Assembly (NCBI GenBank): GCA_039589195.1
Contig: JBDHHV010000017.1
Coordinates: 1-64,000, forward strand
Reading direction: 5' to 3'
DNA length: 64,000 bases
Source: JBDHAC01 sp039589195
Lineage (GTDB): Bacteria > Gemmatimonadota > Gemmatimonadetes > Palauibacterales > Palauibacteraceae
Numbering within the stretch: position 1 is the stretch's first letter; each line of letters starts with the position of its first letter. Shown piece by piece: positions 25,624-32,676 of the stretch. The notes beneath the pieces were generated by a model that had not been told where the DNA came from, ran no database searches, and saw nothing but the letters and a program-made list of their open reading frames with translations. The position numbers were made by a program, and so were the translations under genes.

Positions 25624-27858
25624 ATGATTCACGAGACCGGTTCGCTCGTCAGACGCCGCACCTCGCATGCTCCCTTCCGGCGCCAGCTGGCCGCCGTGGC
25701 GATCGCATCGATGGTATCCCCGTTAGCGGGCACGCTCCCGCTGGTCGCGCAGGATCCGGGGAGTGAGGACGGAGACCGCTGGACACCAGCCCTCAGCATG
25801 AAATACCGCGCCATTCAGGGGACGGCGGTCTCGCCGGATGGCGGCCGCGTGGCGTACGTCGTCAGGACACCGCTGATGGAGGGGCCGCAGTCGGAGTATC
25901 TGAGCCACATCTGGCTCGCCAACACCGACGGTTCCGGGGCGCGCCAATACACGCGTGGTGAAGAGTCCGCCGGCAGCCCCTCGTTCTCTCCGGACGGCGA
26001 ATGGCTCGCCTTTACTACGGGTCGTGGCTCGGAGGAGGAGAATGGGGGCAGGAACCAGGTCTGGATTCTCCCGCTGACCGGGGGCGAGGCGCGGCCGGCG
26101 ACCGACGCCCGATCAGGCGTCGGCGTGTATCGATGGTCGCCCGACGGCACCCGGATCGCCTACGTCATGCGCGACCCCGAAACGAAAGAGGAGAAGAAGG
26201 CCAAGGATGAGAAGACGGATGTCATCCTCGTCGACCAGAACTTCAAGTACGGGCACCTCTATGTCGTCGAGGTGGACCCCGACGCTCCCGAGGTTCCCGA
26301 GGCGACGCGCCTGACCGGGGGCGAGTACCACGTTACCGGTTTCGACTGGTCTCCCGACGGCACCCGGATCGTCTTCGGGCACCAGGCCGATCCGCGCATC
26401 AACACCGGCCGACTGTCGGGCGATATCGCGATCGTATCCGTCCCTGCGGCGGCGGACATCGAAGCCATGCGGGAAGCGGCGGCCGCGGCGGACTCCGGTG
26501 AAGAGACGGGAGAGGAGGGCGAAGAGGAGGGCCAGGAGGAGACCGGCATCGAGATGAAGGCCATGGGCGAGGTTACCCAACTCGTCACGGGTGCGGGCGT
26601 CGAGGGCAACCCCCGCTGGTCACCGGACGGCCGCTGGATCGCGTTCGCTTCCACGGGCCCGCAGATCGAGCCCATCGGACTCGGAGACCTCTACGTCGTA
26701 TCTCCCGGCGGGGGCGAGCCACGCATGCTGGCCGAAACCCCGAACCGGAGCGCGAGCGTCATCGGCTGGTCGGGCGACAGCGGGCACCTCTTCCTGAACG
26801 AGGCGCTCGGGACGACGCGGCACGTGATCGCCGTCCCCGTTCAAGGCGAAGAGATTCGCCACGTGAGCTCGGGCGCCGGCGTCATGGGCGGCGTATCGGT
26901 GACCCCCGATGGGGGACTCATGGCGTTTACGTGGCAAACCCCGGATGAACCGTGGGATGTCTACGTCTCCCCCACCGACTCCTATGCACCGACGCGCATC
27001 ACCGATGCGCACGCGGACGTGCCACGACCCGAGATGGGGCGGACGGCACTCGTCGCATGGACCTCGCCCGACGGCACCCCGGTAGAAGGGCTGCTCACCT
27101 ATCCGGTGGGCTACGAGTCCGGGCGGCGGTACCCGCTCATTCTGAACGTGCACGGGGGACCGGCGGGGGTGTACTCGCAGGGCTTCACGGGCTCCCCCGG
27201 CATCTACATGCTCCAGTACTTCGCCCAGGAGGGGTTCGCGATCCTGCGCCCCAACCCTCGAGGCTCGACCGGGTATGGGAAGGAGTTCCGCTACGCCAAC
27301 TTCCGGGATTGGGGCTACGGCGATCTGAGCGATCTCCTGGCTGGCGTGGACCACGTGGTCGAGATGGGCGTGGCGCACCCCGACAGCCTGCTCCTCATGG
27401 GGTGGAGCTACGGGGGCTACATGACCTCGTTCGCGGTCACGCAGACCGACCGGTTCAAGGCGGCCAGCATGGGCGCCGGACTGCCGAACCTCGTGAGCAT
27501 GACCACGACGACCGACATCCAGGACTATCTTGTCGGGCACATGGGGGCCGAGTTCTGGGAGGACTACGAGGAGTACGAGAAGCACTCCGCGATCTACCAA
27601 ATCGCGAACGTGAGGACGCCTACGCAGGTGATTCACGGACAGAACGATCTGCGAGTGCCGTTCACGCAGGGACAGGAGTTCTACCGGGCGCTGCAGCGTC
27701 GCGGCGTCCCGACCGAGTTCGTAGTCTACCCCCGCACACCTCACGGTCCCCGTGAGCCGAAGTTCGTCATGGACGTCTCGGAGCGCATCCTGACGTGGTT
27801 CAAGAAACACCTGCGGCCCGAGACCGTCACGGCGGCTGCGGGAGAGGGCGGTAACTGA
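25624..27858 (+). CDS. S9-family (prolyl oligopeptidase-like) serine peptidase
   Basis: A 744-residue exported peptidase. The N-terminus has a signal-like stretch (RRQLAAVAIASMVSPLAG, cleavage after VAQ). Residues 60-440 are a WD40-like beta-propeller with TolB-type SPDG repeats (FSPDGEWLAFT, WSPDGTRIAYV, WSPDGRWIAFA); an acidic low-complexity insert lies near residues 285-315. The alpha/beta hydrolase domain carries Ser595 in GWSYGGYM, Asp675 in HGQNDLRVP and His707 in RTPHGP. It cleaves short peptides, acylaminoacyl or dipeptidyl substrates, in the periplasm. The next gene starts 65 bases later on the same strand. Confidence 0.93.
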   Translation: MIHETGSLVRRRTSHAPFRRQLAAVAIASMVSPLAGTLPLVAQDPGSEDGDRWTPALSMKYRAIQGTAVSPDGGRVAYVVRTPLMEGPQSEYLSHIWLANTDGSGARQYTRGEESAGSPSFSPDGEWLAFTTGRGSEEENGGRNQVWILPLTGGEARPATDARSGVGVYRWSPDGTRIAYVMRDPETKEEKKAKDEKTDVILVDQNFKYGHLYVVEVDPDAPEVPEATRLTGGEYHVTGFDWSPDGTRIVFGHQADPRINTGRLSGDIAIVSVPAAADIEAMREAAAAADSGEETGEEGEEEGQEETGIEMKAMGEVTQLVTGAGVEGNPRWSPDGRWIAFASTGPQIEPIGLGDLYVVSPGGGEPRMLAETPNRSASVIGWSGDSGHLFLNEALGTTRHVIAVPVQGEEIRHVSSGAGVMGGVSVTPDGGLMAFTWQTPDEPWDVYVSPTDSYAPTRITDAHADVPRPEMGRTALVAWTSPDGTPVEGLLTYPVGYESGRRYPLILNVHGGPAGVYSQGFTGSPGIYMLQYFAQEGFAILRPNPRGSTGYGKEFRYANFRDWGYGDLSDLLAGVDHVVEMGVAHPDSLLLMGWSYGGYMTSFAVTQTDRFKAASMGAGLPNLVSMTTTTDIQDYLVGHMGAEFWEDYEEYEKHSAIYQIANVRTPTQVIHGQNDLRVPFTQGQEFYRALQRRGVPTEFVVYPRTPHGPREPKFVMDVSERILTWFKKHLRPETVTAAAGEGGN

Positions 27859-27923
27859 CGGCAGCTCGATCGCCCGACGCTACGCGCCGGACGTGAGTTC
27901 AACCCGAATCGAGGAGTAGGAAC

Positions 27924-28700
27924 GTGGCAGAGCCGTTCGCGCGCCGTCCTTCATCAGGGGTCAGCCTGTCCGCACGGATCATCGGCCGGCGTGCGGGTCG
28001 CACGGCCGTTCGCGAGCTCGAGGCGCTCTTGGCCCGGGCCAAGCGAGTGCGAGACGTATCCGTCGAGCGGGTGCACAAGCTGAGCGAGTCGCACGGAATC
28101 GACCTTCGCGAGCGGCTTCGAACCCCGCGCCGGAACCTGTACCGCCGATTCCTCGAGCACTGTCTTCTGGACTGCTCGCTGACGGAGGAGGAGGCGGAGG
28201 AGCTCGCCCACCTTCGGAAGCTGCTGCACCTGGCGGACAGCGATGTGGCGCATGTTCACGATGCGGTATCCCGTGCCGTGTACGGAGCGGCGCTCGAGGA
28301 TGTGCTCGACGACCACAGGCTCGACGAGGACGAAGAGCGCTTCCTCACACGGTTGCGCGACGAGCTCGGGATGTCCGAGGTGGATGCGAGCCGCATGTAC
28401 GAAGAGGAGGCTCGCCGCGCGCAGCAACGCCTTTTGTCGACGGTGCCGAACGCCGCCGTGTTCGCGTCTCGTGAAGGGGTCATCCAGCTGAAGGGTGGAT
28501 CGACCGTCGGCCTCCAGGACGCCGTCCGGACGGTCGTGGATGAGTCCTGCCACGCGCTCCCGCATCTGAGCTGGGCCGAGTTGAGCGAAGTCAGGGTCCG
28601 GATCGAGAGCGGGCGGATCGCGGAGTGGCAGGTCAAGCTCAAGGCCGGGCTGGGGCCACCCCCGACGGCGTCCGGTCCCGACGCTTCCCCCGGGGTTTGA
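27924..28700 (+). CDS. TerB/Tic110-like helical domain fused to a dodecin domain
   Basis: A 258-residue protein. Residues 70-165 are helical with the TerB/Tic110-like pattern LRKLLHLADSDVAHVHDAV, then ALEDVLDDHRLDEDEERFL, two acidic helix-loop units. Residues 184-243 match dodecin, a small flavin-binding protein that normally stands alone at 65-75 residues: VIQLKGGSTVGLQDAV, then LSWAELSEV with the flavin-stacking Trp at 217, and IAEWQVKLKAGL with the Gln at 236 that dodecins use to contact the isoalloxazine ring. If it assembles like dodecin it would form a dodecamer carrying twelve helical arms. ATG? No: the start at 27924 is GTG. Cytoplasmic; role unknown. Confidence 0.72.
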   Translation: MAEPFARRPSSGVSLSARIIGRRAGRTAVRELEALLARAKRVRDVSVERVHKLSESHGIDLRERLRTPRRNLYRRFLEHCLLDCSLTEEEAEELAHLRKLLHLADSDVAHVHDAVSRAVYGAALEDVLDDHRLDEDEERFLTRLRDELGMSEVDASRMYEEEARRAQQRLLSTVPNAAVFASREGVIQLKGGSTVGLQDAVRTVVDESCHALPHLSWAELSEVRVRIESGRIAEWQVKLKAGLGPPPTASGPDASPGV

Positions 28701-28764
28701 CACAAGCGAGAACCCCGACAGCGACCCTCAACGGCCGTTCTCGTTGGCGAGCCGGCTCATCGGT

Positions 28765-28789
28765 CGTATATTCGCTTATACGGGTATAT
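28765..28789 (+). promoter_or_regulatory. arsR: Operator-like dyad upstream of arsR
   Basis: CGTATA (28765-28770) and TATACG (28777-28782) form a perfect 6-base inverted repeat with 6-base spacing, followed by GTATAT at 28784. It is an AT-rich island in GC-rich DNA, 38 bases before the arsR start, the usual place for the ArsR autoregulatory site. One or more of the TATA-like elements could be the -10 box. Confidence 0.55.
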
Positions 28790-28819
28790 GATCGCGACTA
28801 CCGATGAGGAGCTCCTTCC

Positions 28820-29170
28820 GTGCGCCAGTGGGCCGGTTGGTTCAAAGCGCTGTCCGAAGAAACCCGCTTGGAGATCCTCACCCTCCTTCTGAGACACGGG
28901 GAGTTGTGCGTGTGTGAGATCGAGGGCCTGCTCGAGGTCTCCCAATCGACAGCCTCGAGACACCTTCGATATCTGCTGAACGCGGGCCTGGTCGAGGATC
29001 GGCGCGAGGGTCTCTGGGTCTACTATCGAGTGGCAGATAGGGACGATCCTCACCACCAGGAGCTCTCGAGCTTCCTCCGCGCGCTCCTCGAGGACGCCCC
29101 TCTGCCCGACCTCAGCCGCGAGATCGAGGCGATGCGCGCCGACCGCTGTGCGCCGGTAGTCGGCCCGTGA
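28820..29170 (+). CDS. arsR: ArsR-family arsenic-responsive repressor
   Basis: A 116-residue winged-helix regulator. ELCVCEIE puts Cys30 and Cys32 in the classic CVC metal-sensing motif at the start of the recognition region, and VSQSTASRHLRYLLNAGLV (40-58) is the DNA-reading helix pair. The wing VEDRREGLWVYYRV follows. It should repress its own operon until As(III) binds. The GTG start at 28820 has GAGGAG 8 bases upstream. Its stop overlaps the start of acr3 (GTGA), so the two are translated together. Confidence 0.9.
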   Translation: MRQWAGWFKALSEETRLEILTLLLRHGELCVCEIEGLLEVSQSTASRHLRYLLNAGLVEDRREGLWVYYRVADRDDPHHQELSSFLRALLEDAPLPDLSREIEAMRADRCAPVVGP

Positions 29171-30276
29171 GTACGGCGAGAGCCACGGTCGCGGGGCGGC
29201 TGTCGTTCCTCGACCGCTATCTGACCCTGTGGATCTTCGCCGCCATGGCTGCCGGCGTCGGGATCGGGTATCTGTGGCCCCGCGCGATCGAGTCATTCAA
29301 CGATGTCACCCAGATAGGGACGACTTCCGTACCGATCGCGATCGGTCTCATCCTGATGATGTATCCGCCGCTGGCCAAGGTCCGCTACGAGAAGTTCGGA
29401 TCTGTCTTTCGGCACAAGAAGATCCTCGGACTGTCGCTGTTCCAAAACTGGATCGTGGGCCCGATCGTCATGTTCGTCCTGGCGATTCTCCTCCTCAGAG
29501 ATCTGCCGGGATACGCGGTCGGGCTGATCCTGGTCGGGTTGGCCCGCTGTATCGCGATGGTGCTGGTGTGGAACGATCTGGCCGATGGCGATCACGATCT
29601 CGCGGCCGGGCTCGTAGCCGCGAACGCCGTATTCCAGGTGCTGTTCTACGGTGTGTACGCGTGGGTCTTCATCACCTTTCTCCCACCCGTTTTCGGTCTG
29701 GAGGGGTTCGCCATGGATGTGGGGATGGGCGAGATCGCGCGCACCGTTCTCATCTATCTGGGGATCCCGTTCTTCGGTGGGCTGATCACCCGATTCGTGC
29801 TGCTGAGGATGAAAGGCCTGCGCTGGTACGAAGACGTCTTCATCCCGCGTATCAGCCCGCTCACACTCGCAGCGCTGTTGTTCACGATCGTGATCATGTT
29901 TTCGCTGAAGGGGGAGCTGATCGTCCAGCTACCCCTGGACGTTGTCCGCATCGCGATCCCGCTCACGATCTACTTCGTGGCGATGTTTGCCATCACCTTC
30001 GTAGGGGCACGCCTGCTACGGGGCGAGTACCCGGAGACCGCCACGGTCGCACTTACGGCCGCCAGCAACGACTTCGAGCTGGCAATCGCCGTGGGGATCG
30101 CGGTGTTCGGGATTCAATCGCCACAGGCATTCGCGACCGTGATCGGGCCGCTCGTCGAGGTTCCGGTCCTGATCGGTCTGGTGCACGTGGCACTTTGGGT
30201 GAGGGGTCGGATGTTCGCGCCGGTGCAGGTTGCGGGCGGGGACGCTTTGGGGCCCGCGAGCACGTCGGGCCCGTAG
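29167..30276 (+). CDS. acr3: ACR3-type arsenite efflux transporter
   Basis: A 369-residue inner-membrane protein with ten predicted helices. Two ACR3 hallmarks are intact: GLARCIAMVLVWNDLA with the arsenite-binding Cys128, and AASNDFELAIAVGIAVFG with Glu304. It exports As(III) using the proton gradient. The GTG start overlaps the arsR stop by 4 bases. No arsenate reductase (arsC) gene is linked, so arsenate would have to be reduced by an enzyme encoded elsewhere. Confidence 0.95.
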   Translation: MSTARATVAGRLSFLDRYLTLWIFAAMAAGVGIGYLWPRAIESFNDVTQIGTTSVPIAIGLILMMYPPLAKVRYEKFGSVFRHKKILGLSLFQNWIVGPIVMFVLAILLLRDLPGYAVGLILVGLARCIAMVLVWNDLADGDHDLAAGLVAANAVFQVLFYGVYAWVFITFLPPVFGLEGFAMDVGMGEIARTVLIYLGIPFFGGLITRFVLLRMKGLRWYEDVFIPRISPLTLAALLFTIVIMFSLKGELIVQLPLDVVRIAIPLTIYFVAMFAITFVGARLLRGEYPETATVALTAASNDFELAIAVGIAVFGIQSPQAFATVIGPLVEVPVLIGLVHVALWVRGRMFAPVQVAGGDALGPASTSGP

Positions 30277-30319
30277 CGGCGACCGGCGAAGGACTCGAGC
30301 CGCCGCCGGATTCAGCTCG

Positions 30320-30706
30320 CTACAACACCTCGTCGAGCAGGAAGAGGTCGGTCAGCAGCGCACGCACGTGTATCGACGCGTTCAAGTTGTCGATCAGCTG
30401 CGAGCTGATTGCCGGTTGCGCCAGCACGAGCGCGACTGCCGCTCCGGCACGGCGCGCATCCTCTCGCACGACTTCGATCATCGTGAGATAGGCCTCCGCC
30501 GGGGTAAGCCCTTCCTGTTCGACCAACTCCGGTAGCCCGTTCGCGAGTGCGCTCAGCGCTTCGTCGGTTCGCTGGAGAAAGTCGCGCACCTGCGCATCCA
30601 TGCGGCGGGCCGCATCGCCGGTGGCTCCCTGCGCCGCGAACGCGAGGAAGAACTCATAGCTCTCCTCGATCGCTTCGATTCGTCCCTTGAGATCGTCGCG
30701 GTTCAA
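30320..30706 (-). CDS. Unknown helical protein, last gene of the Mo-hydroxylase operon
   Basis: A 128-residue, mostly helical acidic protein (LKGRIEAIEESYEFFLAFAA at the N-terminus, MDAQVRDFLQRTDEALSALA, LPELVEQEGLTPAEAYLTMI, then a C-terminal helix ending DLFLLDEVL). There is no signal peptide, Cys cluster or known motif. It starts at a TTG that overlaps the stop of the cytochrome b gene (TTGA), which ties its translation to that gene and argues it is real. A dedicated chaperone or assembly factor for the enzyme is plausible but unproven. Confidence 0.65.
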   Translation of the reverse strand: MNRDDLKGRIEAIEESYEFFLAFAAQGATGDAARRMDAQVRDFLQRTDEALSALANGLPELVEQEGLTPAEAYLTMIEVVREDARRAGAAVALVLAQPAISSQLIDNLNASIHVRALLTDLFLLDEVL

Positions 30707-31599
30707 GAGCCGCCCGACGGTTCGGCGTCCGAAGCCGCGCCGGCAAGCTGCACCCGATCGGCCTCGACGCCGGCGACTTCCCCGGCCGGGCCTCGGTTCA
30801 GGACCCAGCGCTCGGGGTCGTGGTGCAGCAGGTATTCCTCGCGCTGGATCCACCCCCACACCATGGAGCGTGTGAGCCAGCGCTTCTCGGGCCTGACGGC
30901 GAAATAGATGTGCGCGACGATGAGCGTAATGAGAGCCACACCGGAGAGACCGTGGAGGACGTACATGATCCCCCACGCCGAGTCCGAGAGGAAGTAGGGG
31001 TTCTGATTCCAGAACGGGGTATCGATGCGGAGCATCATCAACACGCCCGTCACGATCGCGACCACCGAGACGACCGCCGCGGCGTGGTGGTAGAGCTTGT
31101 GATCGAGAGGGTATTTCCCGGCCTTCGGCGACAACCCGCGCGATCGGCGGAAGAAGCGAGCGAGCGCCTGCGACCCCTCGGTCACGTCTACGCTCCCGAT
31201 CCACATGGACCGGAGGTCCTGCCGCAACATCGCGTGGAGTACGTGATACACGATCGTGAGAGTGAGGACGACGCCGGCGATCCAGTGGATCGTCACCCAT
31301 GGGAAGCGAATCCCGACGACCGGAAGAAACGCGGTGAGGAGGAGCGCGAACATGGCCAACGCCATGAGCCAGTGGAACACCCTCGATGGGAGCGTGTGGC
31401 GAGTGACGCGCTCGGGAACTCCCTCGCCGGGCACGAACGCCTCTTCCGAAGGCATGGGCCGTGCGATCCAACGGACGTAGATCCCATGCGCGACGACAAA
31501 CACCGCACCGGCGATGAGCGCCAGCCACATGAGATCCCAGGCGATTCCGACCAGGACGTCCTGTCCCCACGGGTTGGCAGCGCTGCGAAGGATCTCCAT
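30703..31599 (-). CDS. Cytochrome b membrane subunit, formate-dehydrogenase-gamma-like
   Basis: A 298-residue protein with about five membrane helices. His residues suited to ligate two b hemes sit in RVFHWLMALAMFALLL, TIHWIAGVVLTLTIVYHVLH, LYHHAAAVVSVVAIVTG and IMYVLHGLSGVAL...VAHIYF, as in FdnI/HyaC-type cytochromes. It should pass electrons between a periplasmic enzyme and the quinone pool. It follows the FAD-subunit gene by 12 bases and overlaps the next gene, so it belongs to the five-gene molybdenum hydroxylase operon. Confidence 0.87.
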   Translation of the reverse strand: MEILRSAANPWGQDVLVGIAWDLMWLALIAGAVFVVAHGIYVRWIARPMPSEEAFVPGEGVPERVTRHTLPSRVFHWLMALAMFALLLTAFLPVVGIRFPWVTIHWIAGVVLTLTIVYHVLHAMLRQDLRSMWIGSVDVTEGSQALARFFRRSRGLSPKAGKYPLDHKLYHHAAAVVSVVAIVTGVLMMLRIDTPFWNQNPYFLSDSAWGIMYVLHGLSGVALITLIVAHIYFAVRPEKRWLTRSMVWGWIQREEYLLHHDPERWVLNRGPAGEVAGVEADRVQLAGAASDAEPSGGS

Positions 31600-31611
31600 G
31601 GCCGCGGCCCG

Positions 31612-32613
31612 CTACGCGCCCGCGTCGCGCAGCGCCCTTCGGACGAGGTTCCGGGTGAGCGGGAGCTTGTAGTCGTTGTGGCGGAGCGGCCGCGCCCCGC
31701 GTATGGCCAACTCGCCCGCGGCCGCCGCCGTGTCCTCGTTTGGCGGCATCCCCTGAACGAGGTTCTCCACATCGGGTAGCCGCATCGGTTTTGGCGCCAC
31801 TCCGTTGACCGCGATCCTCGCGCGCTCGATGCGCCCACCGGCAACGACGATCGCCGATGCTACGCTCACGAGGGCGAAGTCCCACGACTGGCGGTCCCGA
31901 ACCTTCTCGAAATAGAAGCGCGCCCCGGCCCATGTTGATGGGATCCGGATGTGGGTGAGCAAGTCGCCGGGCTCCAGCACCGTCATGCGCGTGATGTCGA
32001 TGTCGGGGCCGAGGAAGTAGTCCTCGGCCGCCACGACACGCTCACCGTCCGTGTTGCGGATCACCATCTCGGCGTCCAGGGCGACCAGGGCCGGGGCGGT
32101 GTCCGATACGCTCACGGCCACGCACCGGCTCCCACCGAACACGCAATGCTCGCGGTTCATGGATTGCGGCGTCGCAGCGTAGCACGTGTTGCCGCCGGCG
32201 CGGTAGCATGGCCATCCGCCCCGGTAGTACCAGCAGCGGGTATCTTGCGAGATGTTGCCCCCGATGGTGCCCTGATTCCGGATCTGGGGCGTGGCCACGT
32301 GCCCCGCGGCCGTCGATAGCAGGCCGAACCGCTCAACGATCTCCCGGTGCGATGCGACTTCGGACAGCGTCGTCAGCGCCCCGATCTCCAACCCGTTTGC
32401 CGTAGGCCGCACACCACGCAGCTCCAGGACGCCACCCAGCTCGACCACCGTCTCGGGTCGCTTCACCCGGTCCTTGAGCCAGTCCAGGCTGTCGAGCCCA
32501 CCCGCGAGCACCCACGAGCGCTCTCCGTGGCGTTGCAAGAGGGCGACTGTGTCCTCGACGCTCGTCGGCTGCAGAAGCTCGAACGTCGGCATCATGTCGC
32601 GAATTACGGCCAT
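31612..32613 (-). CDS. FAD subunit of a molybdenum hydroxylase with a Cys-rich insert
   Basis: A 333-residue protein of the CoxM / xanthine dehydrogenase FAD-subunit family. VLAGGLDSLDWLKD (36-48) is the first flavin loop and ATPQIRNQGTIGGNISQ (107-123) the second. Directly after it come Cys127, Cys136, Cys144, Cys157 and Cys164, a segment absent from ordinary CoxM proteins; a comparable insert binds a [4Fe-4S] cluster in 4-hydroxybenzoyl-CoA reductase. An extra cluster here could extend the electron path. The C-terminal domain (GARFYFEKVRDRQSWDFALV) is normal. The ATG has GAGGAG 8 bases upstream. It lies between the Mo-subunit and cytochrome b genes. Confidence 0.9.
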   Translation of the reverse strand: MAVIRDMMPTFELLQPTSVEDTVALLQRHGERSWVLAGGLDSLDWLKDRVKRPETVVELGGVLELRGVRPTANGLEIGALTTLSEVASHREIVERFGLLSTAAGHVATPQIRNQGTIGGNISQDTRCWYYRGGWPCYRAGGNTCYAATPQSMNREHCVFGGSRCVAVSVSDTAPALVALDAEMVIRNTDGERVVAAEDYFLGPDIDITRMTVLEPGDLLTHIRIPSTWAGARFYFEKVRDRQSWDFALVSVASAIVVAGGRIERARIAVNGVAPKPMRLPDVENLVQGMPPNEDTAAAAGELAIRGARPLRHNDYKLPLTRNLVRRALRDAGA

Positions 32614-32676
32614 CGTTACGCTCCTCTGGAAGCGTGTTGAGGCACCCCGGTCTTTCGTGCGCGCGCCAGGCGTACC

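Noticed and set aside
28701..28745. Terminator after the dodecin-fusion gene (GCGAGAAC ... GTTCTCGT)
   Set aside because: The loop is about 22 bases long and no T-run follows.
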